Shown here piece after piece: positions 55,867 through 64,000 of a stretch of DNA of 64,000 nt. Below the pieces are notes generated by a model. It was not told the DNA's origin. It saw nothing but the letters and a program-made list of their open reading frames with translations, and searched no databases. How positions within the stretch are numbered: position 1 is the first letter of the stretch; each line of letters opens with the position of its first letter. Source of the stretch: Dolomedes plantarius (taxonomy: Eukaryota; Arthropoda; Arachnida; Araneae; Dolomedidae); contig OU015492.1 in NCBI GenBank assembly GCA_907164885.2, positions 199,667,609 to 199,731,608 on the forward strand, written 5' to 3'. Position numbers and translations under genes: made by a program.

Positions 55867-56656
55867 TGTAACGCGTTGATCGAAAGTAGCAATCGACTCA
55901 ACAAAAAATCACAGCCAAATAAATTAAAATCGACGAATTTATTTCAATTCGGAGGAGAAAATTTGGAGATTGAAGATCCGTACATAGTCAATGAAAGTCC
56001 TCTAAAATGACGACTGAGTCCGTTAGGAGGAGTTACCACTTGGAGTTTCGCTAAGTCAATATCATCGATAGTTCGTTGAAATTAGAGCAAGTCCCTCGAT
56101 TTCCCAATCCCTGCAGGGCGGATGACTGCGAGGCACTTATAGAATCAGGATGATCCGGTCTGATGATTTCGTTGAACTGTACCCAAGCTTCCTAGCCGAA
56201 GCTAAAAGTTCTCTTCGTGAGAAATAAGCCGCCGACTACGCAAGTCCGCGTATAGCGTTTTCTTTCGACCTGGATGGTAGGAGGAGTCTACCACAGCTTA
56301 GCAGGTCGGTAACTGACTTTTTCTCGCCCCGTCTAATTTTGGACTCTCTCGCTCCCGTCCCGAGAACTCGTCTCTATTGGCTCTGCTAATCGTGATGTCA
56401 TTCTAGACTTTTCGATTTGCTGGCAGGCAAGGTTGAATTCTAGTGATTTCATGGTGGTCCCGCGTCATTAATCTGGAGCACCGTGGCGAATTTCTGTTCC
56501 GCCAAGATGTCACGTTTTTCCAACCGCTTTGTGATCCTTTCGTTCTAGCTCGCTGTCACCTGCTATACGTTAAAGGAGGGCGTGTCGGTCAGTTGCGACA
56601 AATTCCAGCCATGTGCTGCGTATCTTTAATTGTGAGAATTATTTTAATTCGTCACA
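55867..56656 (-). mobile_element. Gypsy LTR (790 bp)
   Basis: On the minus strand a purine-rich ACGGGGGAGGGAT is followed by TGTGACGAATTAAAATAATT; the other end is CAACGCGTTACA at 55867, giving TGTGACG/CGTTACA inverted termini. The body is GC-rich. The polypurine tract and the adjacent reverse transcriptase/RNase H remnant identify it as a 3' LTR. A 94-codon plus frame (56443-56727) is an artefact. Confidence 0.65.
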
Positions 56657-56894
56657 ATCCCTCCCCCGTTGGGGAGATTTGTCTTGCAGGCAAAATCTGG
56701 AAACAAGGGTTAACAAGGCTCACCTGACAACATCATTAGAGGCAATCATAATTTTAATATTTAAAATACAACATTAAGTACTTAAAAATTTTCAAAAGAA
56801 ACATTATTTGCAACACTATTATACAATTATACACTACTAAATTAGTCAATTAATTGCAAATTCTTAAATTATTCAATTGATTACACATTATTAA

Positions 56895-57600
56895 ATTGCT
56901 CTTTTATTCTGACAGCATCCTGCTCAAACAGTCTGCGTGCCCAATTTCCTTTCCGCCCTGTGTATGATTTGGTAGTTAAATGGCTGTAAGGCTAATGCCC
57001 ATCTCATGAGCATCGGGTTCTGACCAGAATTCGCTTTAGAAACACTAAAGGGTTGTGATCGGTCTCGATCGTAAACTTTTGGCCATCGAGGTAATGCCGC
57101 AGCTTTTTTATTGCAAAAATCATGCCGGCGCACTCCTTTTCCGTGGTGCCAAATTTTTTTCTGTGGTCGTGAACTTCCTACTCAAGTACAGTATCGGGTG
57201 GTCAGTATTATCTGCCCCCTTCTGTGCCATTATTACACCTATTCCCTTATCCGAAGCGTCCGTTTGGAGGAAAAACTCCTTCGTGGAAATCGGGTGCGTA
57301 CAACACGGGTTTTTCGTTAATTTTTGTTTTTGAGCTTGTTAAAAGCTCGTTCGCATTCGTCCGTTCACCACTAATTCTTCCTTTCGCTTCTGTCCTTTTA
57401 ATGCGCGGGTTAGGGGTTCGGCGATAATCGCGTAATTTTGGATTATAACGGGCATAATATCCACTGAGGCCTAAAACTTGCCTGATCTGTGTCTTGTTTC
57501 GGGGAGTTTGGAAGTCTAACACTGCTTGAATTTTTGCCTCGGTCGGTGTCCTTTGACCGTTTCCTACCATATGGCCTAAGTATTGACGCAACTCTGCGCA
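56895..57600 (-). pseudogene. Gypsy reverse transcriptase end and RNase H
   Basis: The minus strand reads YLGHMVGNGQRTPTEAKIQA and TRNKTQIRQVLGLSGYYARY (the end of the reverse transcriptase), then after frameshifts FLQTDASDKGIGVIMAQKGA, with the RNase H DAS motif, then ILYLSRKFT, and finally PMLMRWALALQPFNYQIIHR and a DCLSR-like end. The order is that of Ty3/Gypsy Pol. Integrase does not follow; instead about 240 bp of non-coding DNA leads to the polypurine tract, so integrase is deleted. Two or more frameshifts are present. The upstream part is truncated at 57600. Confidence 0.88.
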
Positions 57601-57849
57601 AATTTAATTATTTTACGCTCTATTAATTATTTTTATTTTTTGCTTCGATGACGAGGTACCAGTCCATTACAAGAAAAGTATTTACGACCATCCTTCAAAG
57701 TGAACTACACTGCAATGATTGCAAAGGGGTTAAGTGCGGACGGGGAAAACCATATACGGTAGAAGGAAAACCGAATCGTGTGAAAAAGCTTTCGCTTGAC
57801 ACCGAAAACGACCATTAAACCGAAACTGTATCGTGAGTACCAGGCCTTA

Positions 57850-58850
57850 GGAATCATATAAAACTGGAAGATAGGTAACGAAACAGAAAAAAAATAGATT
57901 TGTCATTTATATTTGGTTTATTTTTTTATTTCACACCATTTTTTTTATACTTTTTTTTCTATATGTTCGACAACACCCTGTTTCCACTCGAGTAAATACA
58001 AATATTATAACTAAAATTTATTTAAAACAAACCATGGGAGAAATAGAGGGCTGATGGGTATAAAATTATCCCAAACCGATATATTTATGCATGCGGTATT
58101 GTAAGTAGTGTTAACGGCAAATTCCCGCAATGGAAAATAAAAATTTAAAACGAAATTAACCGCGTAAATCGAGGAATAGGTGTGTTATACAACCTTACCA
58201 CCATATCGAATTAAATTTCTGAGACAAAAGAATGCGGTTACAAAATTGATGGACGTACTTCAGAGAGATAATTAAAATGAATTACTCTGTATTTTACTTT
58301 AGAATTTAATGATCATTCGTAATAAAAATAAGTTTATACATTCCAAAATAGTTTTATGAAATCTAAGGGTAGAAAAGAATTATTATATAACATGTTGATA
58401 GAGTAATATCCAATTGTGTAAATCCCAGATATTACGAAATTCATGAGAGAAAAAATAATGTGTGTCATAAATATGTTTCTGGCAGAACGAAAATAAGTAT
58501 GTATATATAGATATAGTTCTAGCAGCATTTCTCATAAGAGGTATGGTATTAAAGTGGTTAACATAAAATAGATAATACTGATAGAATAATCAGAAAAATA
58601 TGTCAGCATTGCCTCGTCATTAAAAGTCATTGATTGTGCACCATAGTGTTGTAGATAGTACGCTAATAAAATTAATCTTAATTCTTCGTAGCTTCCTTTC
58701 TCGTTAACTTTTAGTAATTTTACATATTTATACAAACTTTATTTGAATCTTAGGACATTGCAATAAGATTTAAAAAAATATTACACTCCACATTGTCTTC
58801 TTAATTATTTGTAAAGATTATCCTTTCTGGTGTGTTTATACGTACATTTA
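57850..58850. other. AT-rich spacer
   Basis: No gene. Minor minus frames (58334-58528, 58532-58735) show no domain. Confidence 0.4.
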
Positions 58851-58913
58851 CACAGAGACACAGACAGACACATTCACACACACACACACACACACTTCTC
58901 TCTCTGTGTATAT

Positions 58914-58964
<51 letters not shown>

Positions 58965-59017
58965 TATATATATATATATATGATTATATATGTATATATA
59001 TGTAGATATATGATGTA

Positions 59018-59066
<49 letters not shown>

Positions 59067-59200
59067 TATATAATATATATATTAATATAAATATATATAG
59101 ATATATATAGATATTAATATGTATATATATATATATATATATATGATAGATATAATTATATATATATGTATATATATATATATAATATATTATATATATC

Positions 59201-59231
<31 letters not shown>

Positions 59232-59420
59232 TTATATATATTATATATTATATATATATGTAATATATATATATGTAATATATATATATATTTATATATA
59301 TATATATTATAGATATATATATATATATATAATATATATATATATAATTATTATATATATATATATATGTATATTTATGTATATTATATATATATATATT
59401 ATATATATTATATATATCTG

Positions 59421-59453
<33 letters not shown>

Positions 59454-59514
59454 GTATATATATGAATATATGTATATATATATATGTATATATGTATATA
59501 TGTAATATATATAG

Positions 59515-59582
<68 letters not shown>
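58851..59582. repeat. Long TA-rich satellite with CA start
   Basis: CACAGACAGACACATTCACA and an (AC)n run lead into roughly 660 bp of TA with scattered TAA, TGTA and TAGA interruptions, the longest simple repeat here. Overlapping IYIY frames of up to 128 codons are artefacts. Its true length in the genome is uncertain because assemblers often miscount such arrays. Confidence 0.95.
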
Positions 59583-59584
<2 letters not shown>

Positions 59585-59586
59585 GT

Positions 59587-59610
59587 AGGAAGGAGTTAGT
59601 ACTCCTTCCT
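59587..59610. repeat. Perfect 10-bp hairpin at the array edge
   Basis: AGGAAGGAGT and ACTCCTTCCT around TAGT. It sits right between the TA array and the Gypsy element's 3' flank and may mark a terminus. Confidence 0.6.
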
Positions 59611-60041
59611 TTAGAAGTGAATCATTAGACTTAATTATTTTGAACATTTAATTAAACTAGACGATGTTTACAAGACAGGGCTAACACTTAGTATGAAATT
59701 AAAAAAAACAAAGCATCAACACAGCTATTTGACTCAAAACGGCAAGCCTGCGGAGCGACACATCCGCTTCGTAATGTCACTAGTCCATCACTGTGTTTTC
59801 GCGCCAAGTCCTCGCGCGAAGAAGTAGTAGGAGTGGACAGTTGTAGTAATAGTTCAGTTGTGTTGCCAAACTCATTCTCACACGGCCGCGTTCTGACTTT
59901 CCAGACGTCCGCGGCTGGGGTTGTAAACAATAATTCTGAAAAGATAAAAAACAAAAAAAACAGAAAAAGAAAAAATATTTCAAAAAAATCAAGCAGTGTT
60001 CAACAACAGTGGTATTGGTGTTCAGTTTCTGCACCACTGTT

Positions 60042-60398
60042 TCATTTTGTCCGCTGCAGTTGAGTTATGGTTGGACAATCGTGATGTCCTAACTTTCGAA
60101 CTTCGTAACGATCGTGGGGTTTGATGTTCGTGATCTCATATGGTCCGAAGAACTTTGGTCGGAGCTTTAATCCGGTTACAAATTGAGTTCGTTGTATTGC
60201 CACTTTTGTCACCGATCTGTATTTACAAGCCGGTTTACGCCGTTCTGTTATATTGTCGTATGTTTCTTCCTGTAAACGGAGGATATTTCGTTTAGCTTCG
60301 ATACGTAACGCTTCTTTGTCATCAAGAATTCTTTGGTGGGTGTTCCTCGTCAGAAGATTTTTAATCTGTAGATCCTCTTGTTGTTCATTTAACACCAA
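60042..60398 (-). pseudogene. Gypsy integrase C-terminal domain (GPY/F)
   Basis: A clean 118-codon frame with a basic coiled region (RIEAKRNILRLQEETYDNIT) and KVAIQRTQFVTGLKLRPKFF followed by GPYEITNIKPHDRYEVRKLG, the GPY/F module that ends many Gypsy integrases and helps target integration. No chromodomain is visible after it. This is the best-preserved part of the element. Confidence 0.85.
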
Positions 60399-60479
60399 TT
60401 AAAAGTTGAAAGGGTGTGAATTTTGTACTGCGTGTGGTGGTACTATTTAAGATACGTTGCAATCTTGGGACATATTTAA

Positions 60480-61170
60480 ACCATTTGTCAGGTTATCTAG
60501 AGCTAACTTAGTTAAACGGGAATAATTGTGCCATGAACACGCTCAACCTGACCGTTGCCACATGGCACACCTGTTGCTATTGTAATGTGTTCCAATTGAC
60601 TGTTCCTGGCAGTAACTTTGAAATTCTGAAGATGTGAATGCGCTACCTTTGTCAGTAATGATTTTTGAAGGGTTGCCAAATGTAGTTTGTTGCAATGCTA
60701 ATTTGTCTAAGGCATCTTTCGTAGAGGTGGACTTCACGGGATAGATCCATACAAATTTGGAAAAGGCATCAACTACTGTAAAAGATACTTATAACATTTT
60801 TTTGTCGATGGTAAAGGTCCTAAAAAAGTCGCAATGGTAACATTTCAAGGGGTGCAATCACCTTTTGGAATGGGGTGAAGGTATCCTTCTTGTTTTCCAG
60901 ATTTTCGCGAGGACAAAATGCAAGGAATACAGTTCGAATAATTTCTTTGAACTAATTTCTTAAGTTGAGGAATGAAAAATTCACGAGAAACAATTAATTC
61001 GGTTTTTGTGAAGCAAATGACCTTGTGACTGGGCGTTTAGCACTATTTCTTTCTGCATCATTTGTGGTACTACTAAAGTTCGGGCATCCTGATGAAGTTT
61101 ATAAAGAATTCCGTTTTTTAACAAAAAAATTCATCAGAAGGTGTAGATTCAAGCATCGATTTAATTTGAG
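60480..61170 (-). pseudogene. Gypsy integrase, zinc and catalytic core
   Basis: The order is: LLKNGILYKLHQDARTLVVP; a zinc-binding HHCC region (GHLLH, then NYSNCIPC); a region corresponding to the first catalytic Asp (DFLGPLPST in a shifted frame); FTVVDAFSKFVWIYPVKSTS; then IITDKGSAFTSSEFQ with the second Asp (60543-60737 frame), and GNGQVERVHGTI with the catalytic Glu near 60545. All three DDE positions can be seen but not in one frame. Integrase inserts the DNA copy in intact relatives. Confidence 0.88.
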
Positions 61171-61219
61171 ATATAATTCATCCTGGTCTTGGGCATTTTC
61201 ACCTTTGGCTGATATCATT

Positions 61220-61645
61220 TGAGGGTAATTACAAGCAATGGGGTTACGACTTAAAGCATCAACATGTTTCATCGTCTACCGGGTCGCTGGACAAACTTCA
61301 TAATCAAAGTCTTCTAACATCAATGCCCATCGAGCAATTTTAGCTGGTAGGTCTTTTGTGTGCATCGTTTTTTGGAAAGCATCACAATCGGTGATAATTT
61401 TAAATTTGTTCCCACCAAGTAGTTTCGAAATTTTAGCGCTTCAATAACGGCAAGAACTTCCAGTTCATAACTATGATATTTTTCTTGTTGAACTGTAGTT
61501 TTACGGCTAAAATAATGAATAGGATGAAACTGTCCATCATCGGATTGTTGCAAGAGCACAGCGCCAAAACCTAAGGAGCTGGCATCAGTGTGGAGTTCTA
61601 ATGGGTTCCCTGTTGAAAAAACATGAAGAACTGGGTTTTGTGAAA
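61220..61645 (-). pseudogene. Gypsy RNase H
   Basis: VLLQQSDDGQFHPIHYFSRK and KYHSYELEVLAVIEALKFRN match the Ty3/Gypsy RNase H, with the catalytic Glu in SYELEVLAV. The DAS-type first Asp region (about 61600) is only partly readable. A frameshift near 61400 ends the main open frame. Confidence 0.85.
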
Positions 61646-61649
61646 GAAT

Positions 61650-62480
61650 GTTTTTAAGTTGTTGAAAAGCTGCTATTTGTTCAGAGTCAAAATTAAATTC
61701 TACATTATCCCGAAGGAGGTCACTAATGGTCTAGCAATCAGCGCATAATTTGGAATGAACTTTCTGAAATACTTGTTAATCCAAGAAAACTTTGAACTTG
61801 TTTAGGGGTTGAGGTTGTTGGGAAATTTGAACAGCTTGCTGTCTTGGTAGGTGAGGGTTTAACTACTCACATTTTCGATAATGTAACCAAGAATTCTATC
61901 TTTCGCTGTTAAAAATTGACACTTTTTAAAGTTCATTCACGGCCATTAGTCTGCAGCTGTTTGGAGAACTAGGCGTAATTTTTGTAGACCTTCAACTTCC
62001 CATTAGATGGTATGAGAAGATCGTCCATGTAACACAATAAGACATTGTCGCGAATGAGGATTTCTAAAAACTGTGTAAACATATCGTTGGAAAACACTGG
62101 ACTGTTACATAAGCCAAATGGGACACGTAAAAATTCGTATGTCCTTCATGAGTCACAAAGAAGTATATTTAGTGCTGTTAGGTTCCATAGGTACATGAAA
62201 GAAACCATTTTTGAGATCAAGTGAAGTGAACACCCGAGATTTTCCAAGTTTGTCTAAAGCTTCTTCGATGAGCGGTAAGGAAATTTATCTTTTATCATTT
62301 TTCTATTCAATTTGCGGAATCAACACAAAGTCTATAATCTCCACTTTTTTTCTTACATCGAACAATCGGTGCGGCATAATCGGAGCAACCTTCTTTACTA
62401 ATTCCATCATTTAACCAATCTGAATTTGGCTTTCTACCATTTTCTGTTCCGCCGAAAGGGAGTCGTCGAGAACGTTGAGT
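61650..62480 (-). pseudogene. Gypsy reverse transcriptase
   Basis: The minus strand around 62150-62000 reads YEFLRVPFGLCNSPVFSNDM and, further on, LLCYMDDLLIPSNG, containing the YxDD active site (YMDD). The preceding FFHVPM-like segment (62210-62190) corresponds to the FxxLDL region. Several one-base shifts and stops occur. Converts element RNA to DNA in intact relatives. Confidence 0.85.
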
Positions 62481-62689
62481 ACAGGGATTTCATCTGTAAT
62501 AAAATAGTCATCTTAATTTCAGTGTCTTGCACTTTATGTGGTTTGTAGGAAGTAACGATATTTTGAACTTCCTCACGAGTTTCAGAATTCAAAAGTGTGA
62601 AAGATCAAATGAAAAAGCTTGATCATCAGAAACATTAGCAATTTAACGAAGGTGTTATTTTCAGGAGTTTTGCATAGACGAATACCGTC

Positions 62690-62960
62690 TTTATCAAATG
62701 TAAATTGGGTTTGCTGTAAAAAGTCGATTCCTGATAATCCATCAAAAGGATATCAAGTCATCCTCCTAGGAAACATGTATTTTAGCAGGTAAAGTAATGG
62801 TTTTGAACTTCGATGGAATCCCGAAAGAATCCGATGCTGTGAACTTGGTTTTTGCCAATTCCTGAAAAGGGAATGTTGGTGGGCTGCAATGGTGGCGAAC
62901 CACTTCTTCGATAGGTTTTCTCATTGATGAGGGTGCCTGTGACCCAGTGTCACAGAGGTG
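62690..62960 (-). pseudogene. Retroviral-type aspartic protease
   Basis: LCDTGSQAPSSM near 62945-62905 contains the DTGS active site of LTR-retrotransposon proteases, which cleave the polyprotein. The flanking fold-defining segments are broken by frameshifts. Positioned correctly between the zinc knuckles and the reverse transcriptase. Confidence 0.65.
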
Positions 62961-63109
62961 CTGTCAATTGAATTCTGCAAGTGAATGTCAACATGCATGG
63001 GATTTTTTTCGATGAAGTCTTCAGGAGAAAGGCATTTACAGTTTTATCAGAAATAGGTTTTTGAGAATAGGTTTTGGTTAGAATTTCGATAACTTTTAGG
63101 GCAATTAGC

Positions 63110-63235
63110 ATGAACATGACCAAAAATTTTACATCCGTTAGCATTGTTTACCAATGTGACTTATTCAAACATTGGTTGCTTTTGTGACCTCTCAAGCCAC
63201 AGGAAAAAACATACTGGCTTGTATATTTGGGCTAG
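63110..63235 (-). pseudogene. Gag zinc knuckles (two)
   Basis: SCGLRGHKSNQC and, about 15 residues on, GCKIFGHVHANC each keep the C-x4-H-x4-C part of a CCHC knuckle, which binds RNA. The first Cys of the second knuckle is unclear and stops lie between. Found only in frames shifted relative to the longer open frame at 62950-63144. Confidence 0.7.
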
Positions 63236-63299
63236 TGTATATCGACTTTCACATTGAGTAGGAAGTCATCAATTTTTTTCTGATTATTTTGTCCGAAAT

Positions 63300-64000
63300 T
63301 TTGTGATCTGTTAAGATTTGTCATAAATTTCAACTTTCTCCTTAAATTCAGGGACGGATTACAAACGTTAAAGAATAACTTTATTGTTTGTTGAATCAGG
63401 ATTCCGTTCTGACATACTCAAACAGAGAGGAGTCATCGAGAGAACCTTTGTGTGCCAAATCTCTCATAGCTAAGAAATATTCTTGTAGGGTTTCAAACGG
63501 TTCTATACGTCGAGATTCCATTTAATTTATGTAACTGAATACCGTTAATTTGGTCTCGAAATTGTCTAATAAATGGTGCTTCAATTGTTCCCAATTTGTA
63601 ATTCCACGAATAGACCTAATTAAAGTTGAGCGGACCAGTAAACATTTTCTAACACAAGTAATTTGGTGAATTGGATTGTTTATCTGATATAAACAAAAAA
63701 GTTCTTCAACGTCAGATATAAAATTCTCAACACTGTAATTATCACGAGACGAGAAAGGTTTTATTAAATCAACAACGTCTTTCAGACTAAACAACTGGAA
63801 AGAGAGATTCGCAGTTTCAACTGAAGGCAATGAATTTTGATCTGATTCTTCAACGGAAATGTGTGTATTTTGCTTATTCGAAGATTCTTTTGCGTCAATG
63901 GTGGGGGAAAAGGGAGATCTATTTTCCTCTATAACGCTGTTAGTTTGGGATGAACGTGCACCCGGAAGTGAGTCATCATTCACTTCGCATTCCGAAAGAT
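63300..64000 (-). pseudogene. Gypsy Gag (partial at window edge)
   Basis: The frame is open to the window edge and includes a Ser/Asn/Glu-rich start, then FSLKDVVDLIKPFSSRDNYS (Gag core, of the FSGRDNYSVEKF type) and VENFISDVEELFCLYQ, to 63522. After a frameshift it continues RIEPFETLQEYFLAMRDLAH. Gag packages the element RNA. I could not find the true start; a GTG at 63983 is unlikely to be it. Confidence 0.8.

Larger units (their letters stand above)
55679..57846. mobile_element. Harbinger-like MITE split by a Gypsy fragment
   Basis: GGCTTCGTACACACGATACG at the left and GTATCGTGAGTACCAGGCC at the right are imperfect inverted repeats continuing through CGGTTT, flanked by TTA (55676-55678, 57847-57849), the 3-bp duplication typical of PIF/Harbinger. 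Between about 55867 and 57600 lies an unrelated Gypsy LTR plus coding fragment. The MITE arms themselves are non-coding. Confidence 0.65.
59620..64000 (-). mobile_element. Ty3/Gypsy retrotransposon, nearly complete, decayed
   Basis: The minus strand carries gag, zinc knuckles, protease, reverse transcriptase, RNase H and integrase in the Ty3/Gypsy order, from the right edge of the window down to about 60040. The 5' LTR lies beyond the window. The non-coding stretch 59620-60040 presumably contains the 3' LTR, but I could not fix its ends. Frameshifts and stops occur in every domain, so no functional polyprotein remains. Confidence 0.9.

Noticed and set aside
56443..57427. Plus-strand frames between 56443 and 57427
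   Set aside because: They are antisense to the Gypsy LTR and the RNase H remnant.
59688..60063. Frames in the 3' flank of the Gypsy element as an env gene
   Set aside because: Short, overlapping on both strands, with no signal peptide or membrane segment; more likely LTR sequence.

Overview
This 64-kb window is AT-rich eukaryotic DNA, full of repeats. There is no operon, no convincing complete host gene, no rRNA or tRNA gene and no CRISPR array. It contains one 100-base assembly gap (6412-6511). The transposon families (Tc1, mariner, hAT, Helitron, Gypsy, tRNA-derived SINEs) point to an arthropod. The particular transposase variants recall those annotated in spiders; that chelicerate call rests on memory of protein similarity and is an inference. 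I found only one candidate host coding exon (about 14366-14544, minus strand), and it is weak.

Layout. 0-6 kb: a foldback repeat, a dead Tc1 element with very long inverted ends, and a hAT remnant. 5.5 and 13.1 kb: two inverted copies of a dispersed repeat rich in a GCATGCTCAG-like motif. 7.4-12.9 kb: a tandem MITE pair, a tRNA-SINE, a 105-bp-arm hairpin element and a 1.1-kb foldback element bounded by TTAA. 16.7-20.6 kb: a repeat block between 11-bp direct repeats, an LTR-like segment with a heat-shock-element match, a deleted mariner and a possible Gypsy LTR. 22-28.5 kb: a SINE broken by a hAT MITE inside its A box, the only intact gene here (a Tc1-type transposase at 23298-24323), Helitron-like elements, and a broken Pif1-type Helitron helicase. 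30-38 kb: more Helitron-like copies, a LINE RNase H remnant, partner copies of two dispersed repeats and long TA arrays. 38-48 kb: an unclassified transposon-like pseudogene, three tRNA-SINEs, a TTAAATAG-flanked element and a hAT with a perfect 8-bp target duplication. 49.5-54 kb: a mariner with 42-residue D-D spacing, a TTAA element, a 106-bp perfect palindrome and a Helitron-like copy. 55.7-57.8 kb: a Harbinger-like MITE split by a Gypsy fragment. 58.8-59.6 kb: a 0.7-kb TA-rich array. 59.7-64 kb: a nearly complete but frameshifted Gypsy element on the minus strand that runs off the window.

How it fits together. Almost every recognisable feature is mobile or derived from a mobile element. 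The informative parts are the nesting relations, with several precise target-site duplications and one reciprocal filled/empty-site pair. I did not find a previously undescribed multigene system. The strongest leads are the intact Tc1 transposase with 32-residue D-E spacing, the three TTAA-bounded elements with similar termini, the Helitron deletion series, the reciprocal insertions, and the heat-shock-element-like LTR.
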